Part shown: positions 1-7,154 of the stretch, in pieces
How the letters are laid out: every line of letters begins with the position of its first letter
Position numbering within the stretch: the first letter of the stretch is position 1
Origin: Firmicutes bacterium UBA4795
GTDB lineage: Bacteria > Bacillota > Desulfotomaculia > Desulfotomaculales > Nap2-2B
Direction: 5' to 3'
Length of the DNA stretch: 64,000 nt
Assembly: GCA_002402825.1 (NCBI GenBank)
Contig: DHGP01000016.1
Span: 16,406-80,405 of the forward strand
The notes under the pieces: generated by a model
What the model was told of the DNA's origin: nothing
What the model saw: only the letters and a program-made list of their open reading frames with translations
Databases searched by the model: none
Translations under genes and position numbers: made by a program

Positions 1-348
1 GGCCGTTAAAGAAGCCACCATAAAGCCGGCCACTGGACCAAAAACGTAACCGCTGCAAATAATAAAAAAGGTACAGGGTTGAAAGTTCAGCATAGCGGCA
101 AAAGGGAGGCGGGAAAGGGCGGAAATAGTTCCCAGCATAGAAACCAGGGCTATTTCTTTGGCTCCTTTAGCTGTCCTTTCAAATTCGCACCAAAAACCCA
201 GTACGCTTAGGCCGACAAAAATAGTGGCGACCAGGCCCCAGTTAAAAGGACCCGCGTTAGGGTCAAATATACTTCCTTTAAAATACAAAGGAGCCAGGTA
301 AATAAAAGCTCCCAGGCAAAAAATTAAAACGGCGATAATTATTCGCAT
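1..348 (-). CDS. ECF transporter S component (partial)
   Basis: Membrane substrate-binding subunit of an energy-coupling-factor vitamin importer; only the first 116 codons lie in the window and the rest runs off the left edge. The translation starts MRIIIAVLIF with a hydrophobic helix, then a second helix (about residues 38-53). A loop with SALSRLPFAAMLNFQP follows and then GYVFGPVAGFMVAS, which is typical of the S-component family found beside EcfA/EcfT and DUF4430 genes. It is the last gene visible of a minus-strand operon behind a cobalamin riboswitch, so cobalamin or a corrinoid is the inferred substrate (CbrT-like). The ATG at 348 is preceded immediately by an in-frame stop and lacks a good ribosome site, so translation may be coupled to the small ORF just upstream. 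Family call is good; the substrate is inferred from context. Confidence 0.75.
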   Translation of the reverse strand, partial: MRIIIAVLIFCLGAFIYLAPLYFKGSIFDPNAGPFNWGLVATIFVGLSVLGFWCEFERTAKGAKEIALVSMLGTISALSRLPFAAMLNFQPCTFFIICSGYVFGPVAGFMVASLTA

Positions 349-392
349 TTACTTATAATTTTAACGGAATAATGATTTGGTAATATTTGCAT
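339..392 (-). CDS. Possible 17-codon leader/coupling ORF
   Basis: A 17-residue reading frame (begins MQILPNHYSV, ends SKCE) starts at ATG 392, seven bases after a strong AGGAGGG ribosome site at about 400-406. It terminates at TAA 339-341, just past the ATG of the S-component gene at 348, in another frame. The downstream gene has no good site of its own, so this ORF may exist to deliver ribosomes to it. No homology is claimed; it could equally be chance. Confidence 0.35.
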   Translation of the reverse strand: MQILPNHYSVKIISKCE

Positions 393-420
393 TCTAAAGC
401 CCTCCTAAAGATTCTTAATT

Positions 421-2118
421 TTAATGACTATCTAACTTTATAACATTTTTAAATTCAAGTAAGTCTAAGGCTTCTTCAACTGTTAGAATATCCTGGGGCA
501 CACCATACTTTTCAAAACCCTGCAGGACCCGGTTTACCTGAGGAGAAAATAACAAAGCCCGGGAAAGAACTTCTTTTTTATGACCATCTACCACCACCTT
601 TCCTTCGCTTAGTAAAATAACACGTTCGGCGTGGGCAGCCGCCATTTCTACATCATGAGTAACCACAATGACGGTATTACCACGCTGCCGGTATTCTTTT
701 AAAAACTGCATTAAACTGGTTTTTAAGGCGTTATCCATACCCCGGGTAGGTTCATCCAAAATAAGGACCTTTGGTTCGGCAACTAAAACAGAGGCTAAAG
801 CTACCCGTTGTTTTTCCCCTCCGCTTAAAAAGCGAGGGTACTGCTTTTTGTATGGGGTTAAATTAAACCGCTGCAAGGCGTTATTTACCCGGGTAGCTAT
901 ATTTTCAAAATCCAAGCTTTTTAAAGTAAAAGCTATTTCTTCTTCCACGGTGTCGGCAAAAAGATGATCGTTGGGGTTTTGAAAAACATAACCCACCTGC
1001 CGGGCAAGTTCGGCTACCGTAAGTTTTTTTATATCCTGTCCGTTTACCAGAACCTTGCCTTTCCCGGGTTTTAACAGTCCGTTAAAATGTTTAACCAGGG
1101 TGGTTTTACCGGAAGCATTACGGCCCATAACGGCAATAAACTCTCCCTGGTAAAGACGTAAATCTATCCCTTTAAGGACCATTAGTTCTTTTTGGTAGGC
1201 AAACCAAAGTTTTTCTACTTCTATTGCCGGTATTCCGGACGGTTTCTTGTTTATCCAGGGAGGTGGTTTTTTGACGGTCCTAAAAAAGGTTTCCAGTACA
1301 GTCCGTGCCTGTTTGACGGTCAAAGGCAGGCCATTTACCTGGTGACCCGTCTTAATAAGCTTTTGCGCTAGAGCAATCAGGGGAGGGAAGCCAAAGCCAA
1401 TCTTATCCAGCTTTTCGTATTGCGAACGCATAATTTTTGCCGGTTGGCCGTCAGCAATAATTCTTCCCTGATTTAAAACAATCAACCGGTCTACCAGGTG
1501 CACTACCCGGTCAAGACGGTGTTCCACTAAAATTACCGTTAAGCCTAACTCATCATTTAAACGGGAAATGATACCCAGCACATCTTCCGCCCCTTGAGGG
1601 TCAAGCTCAGAAGTAGGTTCATCCAACACCAGTATTTGGGGTTTTAAAGCCAGCACGGAAGCAATGGCTACTTTTTGTTTTTCTCCACCCGAAAGCTCGT
1701 GTAAAGAGCGATAACGTAAAGAAGCAATGCCTACCGTATCCAGCGCTTCCTCCAAACGTTTACTTATTTCGGCACGTGGTAATCCTAAATTTTCCAACCC
1801 AAAAGCAATTTCTCTTTCTACGTCTGTCGTAACCAACTGGTTTTCTGGGTCTTGAAAAACTAGACCTACCCGGGTGGCTAGTTCAGCTAAAGAGTAATTT
1901 ATGGTTACAAATCCTTCCACTTCTACCGTCCCGCTTATCCTGCCGCCGTAAAAATGAGGGATTAAACCGTTCAAGCAGCGGACCAGGCTAGACTTGCCGC
2001 TTCCGGAGGAGCCGCTTAACAAAACAAATTCCCCGTCCATAATGGTTAAATTAATTTCTTTTAAAACAGGTTCAAGAGAACCGGCGTATGAAAAAGTTAA
2101 ATTTTGAATTTTAATCAA
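421..2118 (-). CDS. ECF transporter ATPase, two fused ABC domains
   Basis: Energises the ECF importer by ATP hydrolysis at the cytoplasmic face. The 565 residues hold two complete ABC cassettes in tandem. Cassette 1 has Walker A GSSGSGKSS (36-44), signature LSGGEKQ (142-148) and Walker B ILVLDEP (162-168). Cassette 2 has Walker A GRNASGKTT (332-340), signature LSGGEKQ (431-437) and Walker B VLILDEP (451-457). ECF systems often use separate EcfA and EcfA' proteins, so this is a fused AA' version, as in CbrU-type clusters. The start is TTG at 2118 with GAGGTGG just upstream (2122-2128). It lies downstream of the EcfT gene, separated by a repeat-rich 124-base gap, and is followed by the S component. 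Certain as an ECF-type ATPase; cobalamin specificity is inferred from the riboswitch. Confidence 0.9.
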   Translation of the reverse strand: MIKIQNLTFSYAGSLEPVLKEINLTIMDGEFVLLSGSSGSGKSSLVRCLNGLIPHFYGGRISGTVEVEGFVTINYSLAELATRVGLVFQDPENQLVTTDVEREIAFGLENLGLPRAEISKRLEEALDTVGIASLRYRSLHELSGGEKQKVAIASVLALKPQILVLDEPTSELDPQGAEDVLGIISRLNDELGLTVILVEHRLDRVVHLVDRLIVLNQGRIIADGQPAKIMRSQYEKLDKIGFGFPPLIALAQKLIKTGHQVNGLPLTVKQARTVLETFFRTVKKPPPWINKKPSGIPAIEVEKLWFAYQKELMVLKGIDLRLYQGEFIAVMGRNASGKTTLVKHFNGLLKPGKGKVLVNGQDIKKLTVAELARQVGYVFQNPNDHLFADTVEEEIAFTLKSLDFENIATRVNNALQRFNLTPYKKQYPRFLSGGEKQRVALASVLVAEPKVLILDEPTRGMDNALKTSLMQFLKEYRQRGNTVIVVTHDVEMAAAHAERVILLSEGKVVVDGHKKEVLSRALLFSPQVNRVLQGFEKYGVPQDILTVEEALDLLEFKNVIKLDSH

Positions 2119-2134
2119 GTGACCACCTCATTTT

Positions 2135-2276
2135 AGTCGTCAGTCGTCAGTATTTGAGTGTTGATAGATGAGAAATAAGAAGCGGGAAGTTAGAAGTGTA
2201 TTTTTAGGTTGAAATTTAGCCTTCCTAGATTCCTTTTTATTCTCACTTCCAACTTCTCACTTCCCACTTCTCACTA
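2135..2276. repeat. Inverted cluster of degenerate short-word repeats
   Basis: The gap between the EcfT and ATPase genes is made of short directional words. GTCGTCAGTCGTCAG lies at 2136-2150, then GAAGCGGGAAGTTAGAAGTG-type words at 2171-2198, and the complementary orientation (CTCACTTCCAACTTCTCACT and further copies) at about 2241-2275. The two halves can fold on each other. The right half also encodes the last residues of EcfT. Similar words occur at 13588-13702, 15741-15758 and 28932-28990. Confidence 0.7.
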
Positions 2277-3181
2277 CCCCAGGCCAGGGGCAGGATGGCT
2301 AATAATAAAACTACCAGGATAAGTATAAGGATTAATTCTAACTGGTTAAGATTTATCTTTTGTATGGAAGGATAATAACGGTAGCCCCCGTAGCCCTTAA
2401 AGCGGAAAAAAAGGCCAAAGATAAAGGGCAAAAAACCTGCCGCTACCTGGATTAGGCCAAAAGGAGTTAGCTTTATTTCTCTAAAGTAGGTGCGCACCTT
2501 ACGGGCCCCAAAGGCTCTGGATTCCATAGCTTCAGCTATTTGAACCGTCCGGTCTAAGGAGTTAGATAATAAAGGGATTAAAACTGCTCCTCGGGACCTT
2601 ATTTTTTGAATTAATTTACCTTTATCTATTTCCAGTCCTCTTGACCTTTGAACGTCAGTAAGACGTCCCAGATCGTCAATTAAAGCCGGCATGAAACGGG
2701 TAGAAAGTGAGGTGGCCAAAACTGATTTATAAGGGAGTCTTAGTTTTAAGGCCGCCAGCAGCATGTCATCTGGATGAACAGTAAGATTTAAAATAGTAAA
2801 GGCAGAAACAATAGCCAAAAGCCTGAGCGACATTCCCAGGGCAAAGCAAATAGCCTCCAGGGTAATTTTCGGCTGTCCTAAAGTGGGAATTTCAAAGGTA
2901 AACTCCAGCAAAACGTGCGTACCATGGTACATTACCAGGGAGTTAATGATTACGATAACCAAAGAAAGGTAAAGTACAAAGCGCAACAAGGAAAGCCATT
3001 CCTGCCATCCCTTGGCGGCAATCACTACGGGTAGAGTAACCAGAAAAAGCAATAAAAGGTAAAGGGGGTGCTCAAAGATCATAGCCAAAAGCACAATGCT
3101 GCTTACCCAGGCCAACTTAACAAAAGGATTTAACTTATGAATCAGCGTGCCTTTATCCTGGTAGCGAAAGTTTAACTTCAC
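2243..3181 (-). CDS. ECF transporter transmembrane T component (EcfT)
   Basis: Membrane scaffold coupling the ATPase to the S component. The 312-residue protein begins MKLNFRYQDKGTLIHKLNPF, the usual EcfT opening in which the conserved DPR is replaced by NPF. Hydrophobic segments lie near 25-45, 47-70, 105-130 and at the C terminus (about 240-300). The coupling-helix motifs appear as STRFMPALI, SRGLEI and AMESRAFGA, the last being the Ala-Arg-Gly-type motif that contacts the ATPase. The start is GTG at 3181. The final residues (SEKWEVRSWK) are encoded by degenerate short-word repeat DNA, so the native C terminus may have been replaced or extended. It sits 29 bases after the DUF4430 gene in the riboswitch operon. 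Confidence 0.88.
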   Translation of the reverse strand: MKLNFRYQDKGTLIHKLNPFVKLAWVSSIVLLAMIFEHPLYLLLLFLVTLPVVIAAKGWQEWLSLLRFVLYLSLVIVIINSLVMYHGTHVLLEFTFEIPTLGQPKITLEAICFALGMSLRLLAIVSAFTILNLTVHPDDMLLAALKLRLPYKSVLATSLSTRFMPALIDDLGRLTDVQRSRGLEIDKGKLIQKIRSRGAVLIPLLSNSLDRTVQIAEAMESRAFGARKVRTYFREIKLTPFGLIQVAAGFLPFIFGLFFRFKGYGGYRYYPSIQKINLNQLELILILILVVLLLAILPLAWGSEKWEVRSWK

Positions 3182-3210
3182 GATTTAAATAAACCCTTTC
3201 CCTAACCCAT

Positions 3211-4617
3211 CTAATAAGGCCTTCTTTTCTTTTTTATCCACCAGATGCCTGCTTCAATTACTATCGCCAGTGGGATTATCCACCAAAAATCAGTCAGGTG
3301 CTTATTATTTTTAATTGCCTTGGAATTACTTTTAGTGGTTACCGGGGTGAGTTGGTTATCTTTAGGGGCTTTATTAGTTTTACTTAAAGAAAAATTTTTA
3401 TTTGTATCTGTAGACGCTTCAATCTTTTTGGTTTTTGTTTCTGGTGTTTTTGACGCGGCTTTTTTATCCTGGTTTTTAAGGTCTAGGACTGGGGTTTGCT
3501 TTTCCAAGGCTTCTTTAGTTTCTTTTTTTTGCTTTTGCTCTGAAATACCCTCTTCTGTTTGAACCGTTAAGACCTTTATTCCCGATGAAGTTACTGGAGC
3601 TTTAATCACTTTTTCTTTGCCTACTACCGCCGCAAAAGCATATTTTAACTTTTCTGAATGATTAATTAACACGTTAGCGGCCCGCTTAACACCTGGTTCA
3701 TCAAGACCAGATATTACCGCAACCACTCCTTCGCAGCCCAGGCTTCCTTTGGGATTCCAAGGATTTTGCGCTGCCTGTAGGATCCCATAACCAGAACCAT
3801 AAGTTGTTCCTGTTTTTCCTTTATAATTACGGATGATTATTTCATTATGAGCAAAGTAAATAACCTCACGTTCTTGAAAAACCTGGTTTAACTCTTTAAT
3901 TAAGGGTGAACTTGCTAAACCAATAAGAAATAAGTTATGGCTTTCTTTCTCGTTTACCGTTAAAGCCGACATCTTTTTAACTTGGACATTTTGTACCCCG
4001 TATTTTAAAAGCTTATTTTTTAATCTTTGAGCTTCTTCATAAAAACCCTGGGCATACACCACGGTAGTTGGAACCACCCTTCCTTCATAACCGTGCAGGC
4101 AAGGCTCAGGAAAAAAACCAATCATCGCGGAAGGACCCATTACGTAAGAGGTCCAATCATGAAAGTCCCAGTGTTGAATGTCGCCTGGGTATAGCTTATA
4201 ACTATGGGCAAAAACATTAGCCATTACCCCGTTGAGGTAATAAAACCAGTATTCCGTTTGGTTCCCCTTAATTCCTTCAATAGCTTCAATATAGCTTCCG
4301 TCCATTTCAATTTTAGCAGCTTGTTCCAAAGCCTCTCCGGCCGTGGCGCCTACCCTTACTTCTACTCTCCGGTCAAAAACTATTTCTTCACCAAAATTTT
4401 TAGTGCCTATTATGCGTATGCTCATTTGCTCTTTGGAAGGAAGCTTGACAAAACCATAAACCGGTCCAACCAGGGAAAGTAATAAGAACAATAAAGCAAG
4501 CGCCGGAAGAAGGGGCGCTTTTTTTAACCAACAAAAAAAGTTTTGATTAAGAGCAACCAGATAATTCAAAACAGCATTTAATCCTTTTGCCAACTGAGCT
4601 TTTATCCTACCATTCAT
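3211..4617 (-). CDS. Surface-anchored DUF4430 (transcobalamin-like) protein
   Basis: 468 residues with a hydrophobic N-terminal segment (about 36-55). A DUF4430 domain (about 65-155) has the family features GATAGEALEQAA and a YWFYYLNGV strand, then a dense aromatic/His stretch (HWDFHDWTSYV). A second alpha/beta region (about 170-330) follows, then a Lys/Thr-rich linker and a C-terminal membrane helix (about 447-462) ending KKKRRPY. This is a secreted domain tethered by a spacer and tail anchor. DUF4430 resembles the C-terminal domain of the cobalamin carriers transcobalamin and intrinsic factor. The gene is first after the cobalamin riboswitch and precedes the ECF genes, which suggests an extracellular corrinoid-capture lipoprotein substitute. 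Binding itself is inference. Confidence 0.8.
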   Translation of the reverse strand: MNGRIKAQLAKGLNAVLNYLVALNQNFFCWLKKAPLLPALALLFLLLSLVGPVYGFVKLPSKEQMSIRIIGTKNFGEEIVFDRRVEVRVGATAGEALEQAAKIEMDGSYIEAIEGIKGNQTEYWFYYLNGVMANVFAHSYKLYPGDIQHWDFHDWTSYVMGPSAMIGFFPEPCLHGYEGRVVPTTVVYAQGFYEEAQRLKNKLLKYGVQNVQVKKMSALTVNEKESHNLFLIGLASSPLIKELNQVFQEREVIYFAHNEIIIRNYKGKTGTTYGSGYGILQAAQNPWNPKGSLGCEGVVAVISGLDEPGVKRAANVLINHSEKLKYAFAAVVGKEKVIKAPVTSSGIKVLTVQTEEGISEQKQKKETKEALEKQTPVLDLKNQDKKAASKTPETKTKKIEASTDTNKNFSLSKTNKAPKDNQLTPVTTKSNSKAIKNNKHLTDFWWIIPLAIVIEAGIWWIKKKRRPY

Positions 4618-4702
4618 AATTTTTTCCTCCTAAAAATATAATCCTCTCTGTCAACCCGTGTTTCAGTAAAAAGTTTTTTAAATCTTTCCAGTTTAAAAAT
4701 AC

Positions 4703-4740
4703 AAAAATCCCGTTCCTCCGTTGAGAGGTGGCGGGAGTTT
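4703..4740 (-). terminator. Riboswitch-associated terminator
   Basis: Read on the minus strand, a stem pairs CCCG and CCTC with GGAGG and CGGG around a short loop, followed by ATTTTTG. It lies between the cobalamin riboswitch and the DUF4430 start, so it is the likely expression platform. Confidence 0.75.
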
Positions 4741-4789
4741 TATTATTAGCTTTATGAGCTGGTACCTGCCCTCTCCATGGGAGGTAAAC

Positions 4790-5065
4790 TTATGTACCTG
4801 CATGCCGGATAGGTCTCCTGACTTGTGGATCATTACCTACCTAGCTACCTTCCCAGAGTTAACACTCAGCACTTTTAAGACCTACAGTAACCCAAACATA
4901 CTACCCTTAAATAACCCAAGTTACCTTTATGAAATCTTCTTTTAACGCTGAGTGCCACTCCAGTGGTTTTTTGCTTAAGTGGCTTCCCACTTACAGTGGC
5001 CGGACCGCCCAGGACTTGCACCTGGTTCCCTATTTTCCTGCAGTTGCTTGCAGTAACCCGGCATG
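4790..5065 (-). promoter_or_regulatory. Cobalamin riboswitch
   Basis: On the minus strand the leader contains the hallmarks of the B12 element. These are a GGGAA-type start, then GGTGCAAGTCCTGG, then GGCCACTGTAAGTGGGAAG near 5003-4983 (plus-strand numbering), and finally the B12 box AAGTCAGGAGACCTATC at about 4825-4809. Peripheral stems lie between. It precedes an intrinsic terminator and the DUF4430-EcfT-EcfA-S operon, so cobalamin should switch these genes off. The outer limits are approximate. Confidence 0.92.
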
Positions 5066-5083
5066 AATTATATTATTTAGTTT

Positions 5084-5112
5084 TTTTTAACATAATTTTT
5101 GCAAGTTGTCAA
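5084..5112 (-). promoter_or_regulatory. Putative sigma-A promoter of the B12 uptake operon
   Basis: Minus strand: TTGACA (5112-5107), 17-base spacer, TAAAAA (5089-5084), directly upstream of the riboswitch. The -35 is perfect and the -10 weak (4 of 6). Confidence 0.5.
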
Positions 5113-5259
5113 GGTGAGATTTGCAATGAGCTTATGTGTTCGAAATTTAGCTATGATTCTTGTTATCTTACCCCTGATTTTTTAAGCGCTTACCAAAAAG
5201 AATGGGAAGCAGCCATTTTTTTAAATAATTATTAATTTAATTTATCCCCACTTTCTGGT

Positions 5260-5288
5260 TTGACTTTAGGTAATCTGCTTGTTAAAAT
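5260..5288 (+). promoter_or_regulatory. Sigma-A promoter of metK
   Basis: TTGACT (5260-5265), 17-base spacer, TAAAAT (5283-5288), about 70 bases before the metK start. No SAM riboswitch signature is seen in the leader. Confidence 0.65.
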
Positions 5289-5356
5289 AAACGTGTTTTT
5301 TAAAATAATTTTAATGTTTCTACAATTTTTTTATTTTATATAAAGGAGGAAAATAA

Positions 5357-6547
5357 ATGGCCAAGCATTTGTTCACTTCAGAATCGGTAACCGAAGGCCA
5401 CCCGGACAAGTTAGCAGACCAGATTGCGGATGCTATTCTAGATGAAATTATTAAGCTGGACCCTTATGCCCGGGTGGCCTGTGAAGTGCTGGTAACTACC
5501 GGGCTGGTGGTCGTAGCAGGTGAAATTACTACGGCATGTTACGTAGATATACCTAAAATAGTAAGGGATACGGTACGCGAGGTTGGCTATACCAGGGCCA
5601 AATATGGTTTTGATGCCGATACCTGTGCGGTTATCACCACTATTGACGAACAGTCCCCGGACATTGCCCTGGGGGTAAATAAAGCCCTGGAAGTACGTGC
5701 CGGGAAAATAAACAACTCGGTAGAAGAGGTCATCGGCGCTGGTGACCAGGGGATAATGTATGGTTACGCCACCAATGAAACACGAGAAATGATGCCCCTG
5801 CCCATCTCTTTGGCCCATAAGCTAGCCCGGCAGTTGGCTGCCGTAAGAAAAAAACGTGAAATGCCGTACTTGCGTCCTGACGGCAAAGTACAGGTTACTA
5901 TTGAATACGAAGATGATAAACCTGTACGTCTCCATACGGTTGTTATTTCGGCTCAGCATCATCCAGACGTAGAAATGGAGGTTATACGCCTGGATTTAAT
6001 TCGTAAAGTAATCCGTAGGGTAGTGCCTGCCGAATTGCTTGACGCGTCAACCCGGTACCTGGTTAACCCTACGGGTCGTTTTGTAATTGGTGGTCCGCTG
6101 GGTGATACAGGTCTTACAGGCCGGAAAAATATTGTGGATACCTATGGAGGGGTAGCCAGACACGGGGGAGGGTCTTTTTCAGGAAAAGACCCAACTAAAG
6201 TAGACCGGACAGCAAACTATGCCGCCCGTTACGTAGCCAAGAATATTGTGGCAGCTGGTCTGGCCGCAAAATGTGAAGTTCAGTTAGCTTACATTATTGG
6301 GGTGGCGCGGCCTGTTTCCATTATGGTGGATACTTTTGGAACAGGAAAGGTAAGTGAAGAATTACTGGTTAAACTTATCCAAGAAAATTTTGAATTAACT
6401 CCGGCAGGCATGATTAAGGAATTTGATTTACGCCGTCCTATTTATCGCCAGCTTGCTGCTTACGGTCATTTTGGCCGTTTAGACCTCAATTTACCCTGGG
6501 AACGAGTAGATAAAGCTGAAATTTTGCGTCATGCCGCGGAGATGTAA
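5357..6547 (+). CDS. metK: S-adenosylmethionine synthase
   Basis: Makes S-adenosylmethionine from methionine and ATP in the cytoplasm. Full length at 396 residues, with the family motifs in order. They are TEGHPDKLADQ near the N terminus (ATP/metal site), the GAGDQGIMYGYA hexapeptide region (about 126-137), and the glycine-rich GGGSFSGKDPTKVDR P-loop-like segment (about 271-285). The start ATG is set by AGGAGG at 5344-5349. A consensus promoter precedes it and a strong terminator follows, so it is probably monocistronic. SAM supply is relevant to the radical-SAM enzymes encoded elsewhere in the window. Identification is secure. Confidence 0.98.
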   Translation: MAKHLFTSESVTEGHPDKLADQIADAILDEIIKLDPYARVACEVLVTTGLVVVAGEITTACYVDIPKIVRDTVREVGYTRAKYGFDADTCAVITTIDEQSPDIALGVNKALEVRAGKINNSVEEVIGAGDQGIMYGYATNETREMMPLPISLAHKLARQLAAVRKKREMPYLRPDGKVQVTIEYEDDKPVRLHTVVISAQHHPDVEMEVIRLDLIRKVIRRVVPAELLDASTRYLVNPTGRFVIGGPLGDTGLTGRKNIVDTYGGVARHGGGSFSGKDPTKVDRTANYAARYVAKNIVAAGLAAKCEVQLAYIIGVARPVSIMVDTFGTGKVSEELLVKLIQENFELTPAGMIKEFDLRRPIYRQLAAYGHFGRLDLNLPWERVDKAEILRHAAEM

Positions 6548-6548
6548 C

Positions 6549-6591
6549 TTAAGGGGCCCAAAAGCAAAAAGGGCCCCTTAAATTATTTTTT
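6549..6591 (+). terminator. Intrinsic terminator of metK
   Basis: Perfect 11-base stem TTAAGGGGCCC / GGGCCCCTTAA (6549-6559 and 6571-6581), followed by ATTATTTTTT. Confidence 0.93.
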
Positions 6592-6662
6592 AAAACCAGC
6601 ACCTCTTATTTTAATGCTGCATAAGGTACATTAGCGTGAGATAGAAGAGGGCTGGGCTCAAA

Positions 6663-7046
6663 ATGATTATTGGGGTTTTATTGGTTTTACTGGTAGGCTG
6701 GGTAGTTTTTATCCTTATCAAGGTTTATAGGCTTGTTTACCAAATTAACAAAAACCAATACTTCTTAAAAATAGTGGTCATTTTACGTAATCAAGAGAAA
6801 TCGCTGGAAGGTTTTTTACGTCCTTTGCTATATTGGCGAAACAAATTGTGGCCGTTTTTGGAAATAGTGATTGTAGATGATGGTTCTATTGACCAAACGC
6901 TAAAGATTTTAAGCCTGTTAAGGCGGGAGGTTGATTTTCCTTTGGTTAATTTTTCTACTGTTAATATAACTACTAAAAATAGTCAGGCTTTATTTGATTA
7001 TTTCTTTATTTCTTATCCTCCCCTTTACTTTATTCCACCGCAATAA
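6663..7046 (+). CDS. Short membrane protein with glycosyltransferase-2-like fragment
   Basis: 127 residues: an N-terminal membrane helix (about 2-22), then a segment containing LEIVIVDDGSIDQTLKIL (about 66-83). The VDDGSxDxT pattern is the nucleotide-sugar-binding strand of family 2 glycosyltransferases. The rest of a GT-A fold, including the later DxD and acceptor motifs, is missing, because the family is normally more than 220 residues. It may be a truncated relic or a small membrane protein that keeps only the N-terminal half-domain. The ribosome site is poor. It stands alone between metK and the diguanylate cyclase. The gene call is moderate and the function unknown. Confidence 0.5.
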   Translation: MIIGVLLVLLVGWVVFILIKVYRLVYQINKNQYFLKIVVILRNQEKSLEGFLRPLLYWRNKLWPFLEIVIVDDGSIDQTLKILSLLRREVDFPLVNFSTVNITTKNSQALFDYFFISYPPLYFIPPQ

Positions 7047-7100
7047 AATACTTTTCTTTACCTCCTATAATGTTTAACTACTGGTTTTTCATTTATTTTT

Positions 7101-7148
7101 CACCTAAAGGTAAATTTTCTTTTTTGTCGAAATATTACCTTTGAGGTG
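7101..7148 (+). promoter_or_regulatory. Hairpin sequestering the ribosome site of the cyclase gene
   Basis: CACCTAAAGGTAA (7101-7113) pairs with TTACCTTTGAGGTG (7135-7148) with a single bulge. The right arm contains the GAGGTG ribosome site used by the ATG at 7155, so folding would hide it. Confidence 0.6.
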
Positions 7149-7154
7149 TAAAAA

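Noticed and set aside
2135..2276. CRISPR array
   Set aside because: The words are degenerate and inverted, there are no constant repeats with equal spacers, and no cas genes are in the window.
5113..5356. Possible SAM riboswitch before metK
   Set aside because: None of the SAM-I core blocks (AGAG, kink-turn and GCAACC-type pattern) is visible and there is no terminator ahead of the gene.
5438..5818. Long open frame antisense to metK
   Set aside because: It is the complement of a strongly conserved enzyme gene, has no ribosome site and no recognisable domain.
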